Assembly (NCBI GenBank): GCA_025056955.1
Contig: JANWYL010000151.1
Coordinates: 1 to 7,570, forward strand
DNA: 7,570 bases
DNA from: Sandaracinaceae bacterium
Lineage (GTDB): Bacteria; Myxococcota_A; Polyangia; Polyangiales; Sandaracinaceae
Reading direction: 5' to 3'
Program-made: the position numbers and the translations under genes
In this document: positions 1 to 6,178 of the stretch, piece by piece
Layout of the letters: each line of letters starts with the position of its first letter
Numbering within the stretch: position 1 is the first letter of the stretch
The notes under the pieces: model-generated
What the model was told of the DNA's origin: nothing
The model's database searches: none
Seen by the model: the letters and a program-made list of their open reading frames with translations, nothing else

Positions 1-791
1 GAGGCAGCCCGAAAGCCGCTTCCAAATTCAAGGCCAGTCACTGCCGGTATCGAAAAGAGGGCCTTGGCGAGATCGGCTTTGAGCTTGTCGAAAACAGGCT
101 CGCCAAGCCCCGGCGGGACGTTTCGGGCGAGGATTTCTGCGATGCCTCCAAGCGAATCGCCCTGAGCGCGCGCTGCCTCGACGCATGCGGCCATTGCCAA
201 AGTGCTTTGGGGATCAGGGCAGCGCATCCAGTTGGGCTCACCACTCGGCAAGCGCTCGATGGCTTCTCGGGTGAGTTGGTCGATGTCGATTGGGGGGGCT
301 TCGATGGGGCCAACGCGCATGGTGTAAGCGACAATTTCTGTGCCAAAACATGTGCGAAGGAGTTTTTTGGCGATGGCACCGGCACAGACGCGCGCGGCGG
401 TTTCTCGGGCGCTTGCGCGGCCACCGCCTCGGGGGTCGCGGATGCCGTACTTGGCCTCGTGGCTCCAGTCCGCGTGCCCTGGCCTGTACGTCGAAACGAG
501 TGCTTCATAGTCTTCCGAGCGGGAATTGCGGTTGCGGATGAGGATGGCGATGGGAGCGCCTGTGCTTCGGCCCTCGTAGATGCCCGAAAGAATTTCGGGC
601 TCGTCTTCTTCGTTGCGGGAAGAGGCCAAAGGGGATTGTCCTGGACGCCTCTTTTGAAGTTCGGCGACAAGATCACTCCGATCGATTTCGAGGCCTGCGG
701 GACAACCATCGATGATCGCAAGGATGGCTGGCCCATGCGATTCTCCGGCTGTGGTCACGCGGAAGACCTGGCCGATGGTCGATCCGGGCAT
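1..791 (-). CDS. aroC: Chorismate synthase, 3' end (C-terminus) missing
   Basis: This enzyme makes chorismate from 5-enolpyruvylshikimate-3-phosphate in the last shikimate-pathway step, using reduced FMN, in the cytoplasm. I read 263 codons from an ATG at 791. Family hallmarks are visible in order: FRVTTAGESHG near residues 10-20, DGCPAGLEI, RRPGQ, YRPGHADW, then RDPRGGGRASARETAARV, which is the phosphate/FMN-binding signature. The visible end, GLEFGSGFRAA, matches the conserved segment about 100 residues before the usual C-terminus (family length about 360), so the loss is only the window edge. The ATG at 791 gives the standard N-terminus; upstream in-frame GTG codons (836, 824) would add an atypical extension. 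No good SD lies close to the ATG; GAAGG sits about 18 nt upstream. The gene is divergent from argS, with 63 bp between the start codons. Confidence 0.97.
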   Translation of the reverse strand, partial: MPGSTIGQVFRVTTAGESHGPAILAIIDGCPAGLEIDRSDLVAELQKRRPGQSPLASSRNEEDEPEILSGIYEGRSTGAPIAILIRNRNSRSEDYEALVSTYRPGHADWSHEAKYGIRDPRGGGRASARETAARVCAGAIAKKLLRTCFGTEIVAYTMRVGPIEAPPIDIDQLTREAIERLPSGEPNWMRCPDPQSTLAMAACVEAARAQGDSLGGIAEILARNVPPGLGEPVFDKLKADLAKALFSIPAVTGLEFGSGFRAA

Positions 792-854
792 GGGTTGAAT
801 TTTGGAGGGCCTTCTTTGGGCGACAAGGAGGCGCACCCGTGGTAGGCATGGGGC
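792..854. promoter_or_regulatory. Divergent aroC/argS control region
   Basis: These 63 bp separate the start codons of aroC (minus) and argS (plus), so promoters for both must lie here or inside the opposite gene. I see no convincing -35/-10 pair for argS. For aroC, TTGTCG and AAAATT on the minus strand are spaced 17 bp apart but match the sigma-70 consensus weakly. The only strong signal is a plus-strand AAGGAGG (825-831). It is 23 bp from the argS ATG and so too far to serve it directly. Confidence 0.5.
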
Positions 855-877
855 ATGCGCGTGGAGCAGCATCTTGA
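825..877 (+). promoter_or_regulatory. SD plus short ORF overlapping the argS start (possible leader peptide)
   Basis: AAGGAGG at 825-831 is followed after 7 bp by GTG (839-841). This opens a 12-codon frame ending in TGA at 875-877, with predicted peptide MVGMGHARGAAS. It overlaps the argS ATG (855) in another frame. Its SD is much better than anything in front of argS, so ribosomes may load here and reach argS by coupling. The peptide has a single Arg codon, so classic Arg attenuation is not indicated. The arrangement is seen directly; its function is inferred, and chance is possible. Confidence 0.25.
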
Positions 878-2600
878 GGCTCGGGTCCGCCAGACGATTC
901 AAGAGGCCCTTGGTGTCGATGCCGATCCCTTGCTTCGGCCAACCAAAGACCCGGCCCTTGGCGACTACCAACTGAATGCGGCCTTTGCTTTGGCCAAGTC
1001 GCAAAAGAGCTCGCCTCGCCAGATCGCCGAGCGCATTGCCCAAGCCCTCCAAGGAGCTCCCGAATTCGCATCTGTTGAAGTGGCGGGAGGAGGCTTTATC
1101 AACTTGCGCCTGTCCGAAGAGTGGATGGGGGAGGTTCTGGCCCAGATGCTTGGGGATCAACGCCTTGGTGTTCCACTCGTTTCCAGGCCTGAGCGCATCG
1201 TGGTTGACTATTCAGGGCCGAACATTGCGAAACAGATGCATGTTGGCCACCTCCGCTCGACCATCCTTGGCCATGCAATCATTTCGCTGCTTCGCTTCAT
1301 CGGCCACGAAGTGATTGGCGATAACCACCTTGGCGACTGGGGCACGCAATTTGGCATTTTGATTGCGGCTTTGCGGGAGTTTCGGGGAGGAGATTCAAGC
1401 GGGCTCGACATTTCTGGGCTTGAGGCGCTCTATCGCGATGGAACTCGGAAGGCTTCTGAAGATCCTGCCTTTGCAGAGCGGGCCCGCCTTGAGCTTGCAC
1501 GGCTGCAACAGGGTGATGCCGAAAACCGCGCCCTTTGGGAGCGCTTTGTGGCACTGACACGGGCCGAAATCGAGCCGATCTACGAACGCTTGGGGGTGCG
1601 TTTTGATCTATGGCTTGGCGAAAGCTTCTACCAACCCATGCTCGGGCCCACTGTTCAGATGCTGCTTGAGCGGGGAATTGCCCGCGAAGATGAGGGGGCC
1701 GTGTGCGTGTTTTTCAACGAGTGGAAGGAGAGATTGGGTGAGGCTGCTCCAGGGCGCTTGGCCAACCACAAAGAGCCTCTCATCGTCAAAAAGCGCGATG
1801 GGGCATACCTTTACTCAACCACCGATATCGCAACGGTCATCTATCGGAGCGAGGAGCTTCGTGCCAATCGCGCCCTCTACGTGGTCGATATGAGGCAGTC
1901 TCTCCACTTTGAGCAGGTCTTTGCCATCGCAAAGCGCTTGGGATATCCGATTGAGCTTGAGCACGTGGGTTTTGGTGCTGTGCTTGATGCAGAGGGGAAG
2001 CCACTTAAGACGAGGGAGGGCAAGGCGATTACCCTTGCGGCTCTTCTCGATGAAGCGGAAAAGCGCGCATTTGAGGTAATGAAAAGCGAAAACATTTTTG
2101 AAATTTCAGTTGATGAAATGGCTTTGATTGCCCGCGCGGTTGGAATTGGCGCTGTGAAGTATGCTGATCTTAAACAAAATCGCCTTTCAGATTATGTTTT
2201 CGATTTTGATAAGCTAATTGATCTCAAAGGAAATTCTGGCCCATATATGCAATATGCTGGTGCCCGCGTGCGTTCGATCTTCCGCAAAGGGGGAATTGAT
2301 CCTTTGGGGCTGCGGGTGAAAAGGGTGCTCCTTCAAAGCCCTGAAGAGCGAAGCCTTGGCCGTGTGCTCCTTCGTTTTCCGGAAATCATCCACCGCGCTG
2401 CTCAGGCCCGCGAGCCGCACCAGCTCACCGATCACCTCTATGCGCTCTCAAGGGAGTTTTCGCTTTTCTTTGAACGCTGCCCTGTCCTTCGAAGCGAGGG
2501 AGCGACACGTGATTCTCGGCTTGCGCTCACAGCACTCGTTGGGGCGCAGATTCAAAAAGGCCTTGAGCTCCTTGGGATCGAGGCGGTGGAGAGAATGTGA
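855..2600 (+). CDS. argS: Arginyl-tRNA synthetase
   Basis: This class I synthetase charges tRNA-Arg with arginine using ATP in the cytoplasm. Its length of 581 residues is close to the 577 of E. coli ArgRS. An N-terminal ArgRS-specific domain (about 3-90, ending GGGFINLRL) precedes the catalytic fold. The HIGH motif reads HVGH at 129-132, followed by LRST and then GDWGTQFG. The KMSKS equivalent is KPLKTREG at 382-389, a degenerate form common in ArgRS. AVGIGAVKYADL, SDYVFDFD and GPYMQYAGARVRSI lead into the helical DALR anticodon-binding domain (about 465-581). The start is fixed by an in-frame TAG at 843-845; the ATG at 855 is the first start after it, though it has no adjacent SD. A markedly AT-rich patch (about 2071-2260) lies inside the gene. 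It ends 6 bp before the convergent lipoprotein gene. Confidence 0.98.
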   Translation: MRVEQHLEARVRQTIQEALGVDADPLLRPTKDPALGDYQLNAAFALAKSQKSSPRQIAERIAQALQGAPEFASVEVAGGGFINLRLSEEWMGEVLAQMLGDQRLGVPLVSRPERIVVDYSGPNIAKQMHVGHLRSTILGHAIISLLRFIGHEVIGDNHLGDWGTQFGILIAALREFRGGDSSGLDISGLEALYRDGTRKASEDPAFAERARLELARLQQGDAENRALWERFVALTRAEIEPIYERLGVRFDLWLGESFYQPMLGPTVQMLLERGIAREDEGAVCVFFNEWKERLGEAAPGRLANHKEPLIVKKRDGAYLYSTTDIATVIYRSEELRANRALYVVDMRQSLHFEQVFAIAKRLGYPIELEHVGFGAVLDAEGKPLKTREGKAITLAALLDEAEKRAFEVMKSENIFEISVDEMALIARAVGIGAVKYADLKQNRLSDYVFDFDKLIDLKGNSGPYMQYAGARVRSIFRKGGIDPLGLRVKRVLLQSPEERSLGRVLLRFPEIIHRAAQAREPHQLTDHLYALSREFSLFFERCPVLRSEGATRDSRLALTALVGAQIQKGLELLGIEAVERM

Positions 2601-2617
2601 AAAGGCCTAGGGCTTTT
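2600..2617. terminator. Small two-way terminator hairpin between argS and lipoprotein gene
   Basis: The 18 bp AAAAGGCCTAGGGCTTTT forms AAAA-(G)-GCC / GGC-TTTT with a TAG loop and one bulged G. The flanking A and T runs give a short U tract in either direction, as expected between convergent genes. The element begins on the last base of the argS stop and contains the TAG stop of the minus-strand lipoprotein gene. The stem is short, so the efficiency is uncertain. Confidence 0.4.
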
Positions 2618-2897
2618 GGGCGCTTGCTCCCCCATCGATCCGGTTGCAACGACCGAAAAGCATGCGGAGCCCTTTTTGAGGGGGAGGGCACTGGTAGGTG
2701 GTTGGAACCCCACAGGCATCGACTGCATAGATCTGTTGCTGTGAATCGATGAGCTCGCCTTTGATGCCCGAGCTCCGACAGTTCGGAAAATCACGGTGCA
2801 CGCTTTCAAGAAGATTTCGAGGAAGGCTTGGGCCGCAGCCCATCCCCAATACACACAACCCGAAGCACAGCTTGTGTATTCGACGAAAAAGAGGCAT
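2607..2897 (-). CDS. Small predicted four-cysteine lipoprotein, paralogue of upstream gene
   Basis: The product is 96 residues and I do not recognise a named family. The N-terminus has basic residues (R5, R6, K9), a hydrophobic stretch, and a lipobox-like LGMGC ending at C21, followed by GPSLPRN. This suggests a signal peptidase II lipoprotein, although position -3 is G rather than the usual L. The mature part holds four cysteines also present in the neighbouring paralogue, in the contexts FPNC, DACG, YQC and GRC, suggesting two disulfides in an exported domain. Over the 50-residue core from GPS to QCP, 36 residues match the paralogue by my hand alignment. A good SD, AAGGTGA (2907-2901 on the minus strand), precedes the ATG. 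It lies 69 bp downstream of the paralogue, so the two may be co-transcribed, and it converges on argS. Function unknown. Confidence 0.85.
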   Translation of the reverse strand: MPLFRRIHKLCFGLCVLGMGCGPSLPRNLLESVHRDFPNCRSSGIKGELIDSQQQIYAVDACGVPTTYQCPPPQKGLRMLFGRCNRIDGGASAQKP

Positions 2898-2966
2898 AAA
2901 TCACCTTGCCATTAGCTAATCCATCACCTGAAAGCGTCTAGCTCGAAAGAGGGTTTGTGAAAAGCC
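2898..2966 (-). promoter_or_regulatory. Intergenic spacer between the two lipoprotein genes with a palindrome
   Basis: This 69 bp spacer carries a perfect 10 bp palindrome, ATTAGCTAAT (2911-2920), just upstream of the SD of the downstream lipoprotein gene. On the minus strand, two AGGTGAT copies flank the palindrome, and the copy nearer the ATG is the SD. No clear terminator follows the upstream gene. The palindrome could be an operator or chance; I see no strong promoter. Confidence 0.25.
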
Positions 2967-3263
2967 TTAACGGCGCCCCCGAGGTGCTGCCCCAATCGCT
3001 TCAAGCTGGACGCAACGCCTCCAACGGGAGTGGGCACCGACAGGGCATTGGTAGGTCACTGTGCTTCCGCAGGCATTGACCGCGTAGATATTGCCTTGGG
3101 AATCGACGAGTTCACCTTGAATTCCCGAACGATTGCAGTGCGGAAAATCCTGCTGAACGCTTTCAAGAAGGTTGCGCGGGATACTGGGACCGCGGCTGCA
3201 TCCCAAGGTGGAAAGGATTGCCCACAACAAAAACCAACGGCTTGCCTTTTGCTTTTTACCCAT
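2967..3263 (-). CDS. Small predicted four-cysteine lipoprotein
   Basis: The product is 98 residues and I recognise no named family. It begins with a clear export signal: a basic n-region (KKQK at 3-6, R9), the hydrophobic stretch WFLLWAILSTLG, then C22 in STLGC, a near-consensus lipobox with T at -3. The residue after C22 is Ser, not Asp, so by the E. coli rule it would go to the outer membrane. The mature domain shares PRNLLESV, SGI.GEL.DS, IYAV.ACG and TYQCP with the downstream paralogue, plus four conserved cysteines. The C-terminal tail is basic (PRGRR). GAGG on the minus strand (3273-3270) lies 6 bp before the ATG. A stronger AAAGGAGG lies further upstream (3303-3296), 5 bp before an in-frame CTG. 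The gene is divergent from tatD. Function unknown. Confidence 0.87.
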   Translation of the reverse strand: MGKKQKASRWFLLWAILSTLGCSRGPSIPRNLLESVQQDFPHCNRSGIQGELVDSQGNIYAVNACGSTVTYQCPVGAHSRWRRCVQLEAIGAAPRGRR

Positions 3264-3415
3264 GCTTGGCCTCAGGTTTTGCCCTGGCAGGTTAGCCTCC
3301 TTTGTGTGGCGCTAAGCATGCATTTCCGCTGGCTTGATTGCAACACCCAGGTGCAAACCCTTTGAGGCGCACAGGAGTTGCACGTTGAGGTTTGGCCTGC
3401 TCTTAAATTAATGCG
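3264..3415. promoter_or_regulatory. Divergent control region, lipoprotein genes / tatD operon
   Basis: This 152 bp region has no credible gene of its own. Three TTGCA-type words stand out: TTGCAA at 3338, its inverted partner TGCAA ending at 3356, and TTGCAC at 3378-3383. The first two form an inverted repeat with 5 bp arms and could be an operator between the two promoters. The minus-strand gene has an AAAGGAGG (3303-3296) in its leader. Confidence 0.4.
3378..3408 (+). promoter_or_regulatory. Weak sigma-70-like promoter for tatD operon
   Basis: TTGCAC (3378-3383) and TTAAAT (3403-3408) are separated by 19 bp and match the -35 and -10 consensus at 3 and 4 of 6 positions. The -10 box lies in the only AT-rich stretch before tatD. 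Transcription would begin about 7 bases on, at or next to the ATG (3416), giving a leaderless or nearly leaderless mRNA. That agrees with the lack of any SD there. Confidence 0.3.
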
Positions 3416-4219
3416 ATGCCCCTTTTTGACGTTCATGCGCACCTGAGCGATGCGCGTCTTTTGAATTCGATTGAGGAAGTTCTCAAACGGGCAGAGGAAG
3501 CGGGTGTTCGCAGCATTCTTGCAAATGGCCTTAACCCTCAGGACAACGCCCGGGTGCTTGAACTTTCTCAACGTTACCCCATGGTCAAGCCCTGCTTTGG
3601 CTTTTATCCGGTTGATGCCGTGCTGGCCGAGATGCGTGAGCAGGGAATCGAGTACCCTCGCGATGCCCCTCTTTTTGATAAAGAGGAGGGGATTGGGTGG
3701 GTTGCCGAGCACATCGGGCAAGCCTTTGCGGTGGGGGAGATTGGGCTTGATGGCCATTGGGTGCCAACATCCCTTTGGGGAGCGCAAGAGGAGGTGTTTC
3801 GGCGTTTGGTCAAGCTCGCCATCGAAGCAGGCAAGGCGATCGTCATCCACACCAGAAAGCGGGAGGAGAGGGCTTTCCAACTGCTCAAAGAGCTCGGAGC
3901 GAAAAGGGTGAATTGGCATTGCTTTGGAGGGAAGCTTCGGCTCGCGCGGGAGATTGCGGAGCACGGGCATTTTTTATCGATTCCTTCCAATGCCTACCGG
4001 AACGAGGCATTTCGCAAGATGCTCGCCGCTCTGCCAAGGGAATCAATTCTTTTTGAGACGGATTGCCCCTACTTGAGCCCAGAGCCTGGGCGGCCAAGCG
4101 AACCGGCCGATGTGCTCCGGGTAGCGGAACTTGCAGCAGAGCTCTGGAAAGAGCCGCTGAAGATTGTTGTGGAGAGGGTCAGCGAAAACTTTACTCGGCT
4201 TTTTGGCGTGGAGCCTTAA
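3416..4219 (+). CDS. TatD-family metal-dependent hydrolase (probable DNase)
   Basis: This 267-residue protein matches the TatD family in length and motifs. These are TIM-barrel amidohydrolase-superfamily enzymes; characterised members are metal-dependent 3'-5' exonucleases or DNases with roles in DNA repair and degradation. Metal ligands are visible: D-x-H-x-H as D5, H7, H9; E108 in GEIGLD; H145 in IVIHTR; H168 in NWHCFGG; and D216 in ETDCPYL. Among TatD, YcfH and YjjV types I cannot choose, so I give no symbol. The ATG at 3416 puts the DVHAH motif at the normal N-terminal place. No SD precedes it. The stop (4217-4219) abuts the GTG of the next gene in the same frame, so this is the first gene of a likely four-gene operon. 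Confidence 0.93.
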   Translation: MPLFDVHAHLSDARLLNSIEEVLKRAEEAGVRSILANGLNPQDNARVLELSQRYPMVKPCFGFYPVDAVLAEMREQGIEYPRDAPLFDKEEGIGWVAEHIGQAFAVGEIGLDGHWVPTSLWGAQEEVFRRLVKLAIEAGKAIVIHTRKREERAFQLLKELGAKRVNWHCFGGKLRLAREIAEHGHFLSIPSNAYRNEAFRKMLAALPRESILFETDCPYLSPEPGRPSEPADVLRVAELAAELWKEPLKIVVERVSENFTRLFGVEP

Positions 4220-4222
4220 GTG
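4210..4222 (+). promoter_or_regulatory. RBS and GTG start of HEAT-like gene, placed on the tatD stop
   Basis: GGAG (4210-4213) inside the last codons of tatD lies 6 bp before GTG (4220-4222), which directly follows the tatD TAA. Both genes are in the same frame. This supports reinitiation or coupled translation and decides the GTG start. The first following TTG would remove part of the signal segment. Confidence 0.55.
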
Positions 4223-6145
4223 CGTTGGGCAAAAGAGGCTTGGCTTTTGGCGGTGGGGGGAGCGTTTTTCTTTTGGGCACAAAAGGGCCTGGCCCAATTT
4301 GGGGAACAAGCTCGGTGGGAGCTTGCAATCGAAGTCCTCGGAGATCGGAGCCCCCTGAGGGCCGAAGAGCGCGTGGCTGCAGCCGAGTGGCTCATCTTTG
4401 ATGGGCCAGATGAGCCAGTCATCGATGCGCTCTTTCGGGCGCTGGCTTCAGAGGTCGATCCAGCTGCGGCCAAGGCGATTGGACGGGCCCTCGCTTCGCG
4501 TTTGCGCAAAGAAGACATCGGGCGCCTGATGGCAGTGGAAGGGCGGGTGCGGGCAGAGGCCCGCCCTTGGCTTGGGGCGGCTTTGGTCCTTCTTGGAAGC
4601 GAGGAGAGCGATGCTTGGACTGTCGAAAAGCTCAACGCTCCGCGCACTTTAAGCGAAGCAGCCTTTTTTGAAAGCATTGAAAACGCTGCGCGTTTTCGAT
4701 CGGAGGCCCTCCTCGAGCGGATTGTTTCGATGGACGTGGAGCGGGTACGGGCGCCTCTTGTGGAATGGGTGGCTTCGCTCAAGGAGCCTAAAAGCGCCCG
4801 CTGGCTGCTTGAGGTGGCAGAAGCGAGGCCCTCCCTCCGCGCGAGTGCCCTTGCTGGTCTTTCGAAACTTGGCCCTGATGCGGAGCGTGCGAGCAGGCTC
4901 AAGGCCCTTTGGGAGCAGGGTGATCCCACCGCATGGCCACCTGAGCTTGTGCGAAGCCACCTTGAGGCGTGGCTTTCAGCCGATCCCCGGGCTGATTTCA
5001 GCTTTGCGCTCGTGAGTGGGCGGCCGTGGCTTTTCGATCTTTTCGTTCGCCGACGTCCGGAAGAGGTGCTCAGCTGGGTTGGTCCCTCGCTTCAATGGCT
5101 TGAGGCCGCTCAAAGGCATTTCATTTTGCGAGCGCTTCTTTCAGCTCCAAGTGCGCCTCTTCTTCCATGGCTTCTCGAACTTGCTCGCGATCCCAGTGAA
5201 AGCCAGTGGGTACGTGCCCGAGCCCTCGACGCAGTGGCGGTGCTGTGGCCCTGCGATGGAGAATCCATCGATCGGGTGATTGGAGGTCCAGTGCCAAACC
5301 TCGCTTTGGCAAGGGCCCTCTTTGGGAGGCGTTGTCGAAGGGGGTTGGAAGGGAGTGAGGGTGAAAGGGGGGTGGTCCTGCACCTTCGCGCAATTTCTGG
5401 CGAAGCGGTGAGCGGAGAGATCGCCGAACGCTTTTTGGTGGCAAACAAAGAAGAGCGCTTGCTTTTGGCCCATGCATGGCTTGCCCTCCCGCGGGCCCAA
5501 AGCGGCCTGATCGAGGCCCTCCGCAGCGAAGAGGATCCCCAAGTGTTTGAAGTTTTGGTCCTTTCGGCCATTGCCCATGCGTTGAATCCTTCTGACTTGC
5601 CGTGGAAAAAATGGCTAAACCAAAAAAACCGTGTCCTTTCCACGCTGGCCCTTTTCGATTGGATGGGGCGAGGGCTTGAGCCATCGATAGAGCGCAAGGT
5701 GGAATCTTTTTTGCGTGATCCTTTTCTTCCTGAAGCCGCCTTTGCCCTCCGCATTTTGTCTAGAATCAAACCTGGCCCAATTGCGCGCATTGCATGTGTT
5801 CTTCTGGCGCGCCACGCAGAAAGGCCACTTCTTCCGGTGTTGGATGCGGCCCGATTCGTCTTGCACTCGCTCGAACCTGCTCCTATTTGCGCTGAGCGGA
5901 TTGCGCGTTGGGACTTGCGCTTGAGGGCCCTTTTGAGCAAAAAAAACACAGGCAAAGAACAACATCCAGAGGCATTTTCTCGGATCCTACGGCTTGAGGA
6001 AGGGGAGGTGAAAAGCCCTCCTTGCCTTATGCTTTTCTTTTCTGGCGGGCGTTCCTTTCATATTTGCCTCCCTAAAGATGGCTTGCTTGTTCTTCCCCCG
6101 TCGCTTGGCGAAATCCAAGGCATCGCATTGGATTTTGTCCATTGA
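4220..6145 (+). CDS. Exported or anchored HEAT-like helical repeat protein, unknown function
   Basis: I do not recognise a named family for this 641-residue protein. Residues 1-26 (MRWAKEAWLLAVGGAFFFWA then QKGLAQ) form an N-terminal hydrophobic segment with basic residues before it, either a Sec signal cleaved near GLAQ or an anchor. The rest is rich in Leu, Ala, Arg and Glu with paired amphipathic helices typical of HEAT or Armadillo-like solenoids. Examples are VIDALFRALASEV with AAAKAIGRALASRL (about 65-95), WLLEVAEARP with LRASALAGLSKLG, and LPWLLELARDP with VRARALDAVAVLW. No catalytic motif is visible. The last 40 residues (SGGRSFHICLPKDGLLVLPP...) look like beta strands and may be a separate small module. 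Such repeats usually bind protein partners, which would fit a periplasmic scaffold; that is inference. It follows tatD without a gap, and xseB follows after 33 bp. The coding sequence has two A-AAA-AAC runs (5623-5629, 5941-5947). Confidence 0.85.
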   Translation: MRWAKEAWLLAVGGAFFFWAQKGLAQFGEQARWELAIEVLGDRSPLRAEERVAAAEWLIFDGPDEPVIDALFRALASEVDPAAAKAIGRALASRLRKEDIGRLMAVEGRVRAEARPWLGAALVLLGSEESDAWTVEKLNAPRTLSEAAFFESIENAARFRSEALLERIVSMDVERVRAPLVEWVASLKEPKSARWLLEVAEARPSLRASALAGLSKLGPDAERASRLKALWEQGDPTAWPPELVRSHLEAWLSADPRADFSFALVSGRPWLFDLFVRRRPEEVLSWVGPSLQWLEAAQRHFILRALLSAPSAPLLPWLLELARDPSESQWVRARALDAVAVLWPCDGESIDRVIGGPVPNLALARALFGRRCRRGLEGSEGERGVVLHLRAISGEAVSGEIAERFLVANKEERLLLAHAWLALPRAQSGLIEALRSEEDPQVFEVLVLSAIAHALNPSDLPWKKWLNQKNRVLSTLALFDWMGRGLEPSIERKVESFLRDPFLPEAAFALRILSRIKPGPIARIACVLLARHAERPLLPVLDAARFVLHSLEPAPICAERIARWDLRLRALLSKKNTGKEQHPEAFSRILRLEEGEVKSPPCLMLFFSGGRSFHICLPKDGLLVLPPSLGEIQGIALDFVH

Positions 6146-6178
6146 CCAATTTCCTTCTCTTCGGCAGGCTCAAGCACA

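Noticed and set aside
207..845. Plus-strand open frame of 212 codons opposite aroC
   Set aside because: It lies antisense to a clear chorismate synthase, has no recognisable domain, and its composition is what the conserved Gly-rich sense sequence produces in the opposite strand.
2911..2920. Palindrome ATTAGCTAAT as a strong regulator site
   Set aside because: At 10 bp with no second copy in the window it cannot be told from chance; it is kept only as a low-confidence note in the spacer.
3272..3970. Minus-strand open frame of 232 codons opposite tatD
   Set aside because: It is antisense to the TatD coding sequence with all its metal ligands; the translated product looks random and has no motif.
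4216..5955. Long minus-strand open frames (237 and 281 codons) opposite the HEAT-like gene
   Set aside because: Ser/Arg/Ala-rich translations are typical of the complement of Leu/Ala/Glu-rich GC-rich coding DNA; the sense frame has a signal segment, an SD and operon context.
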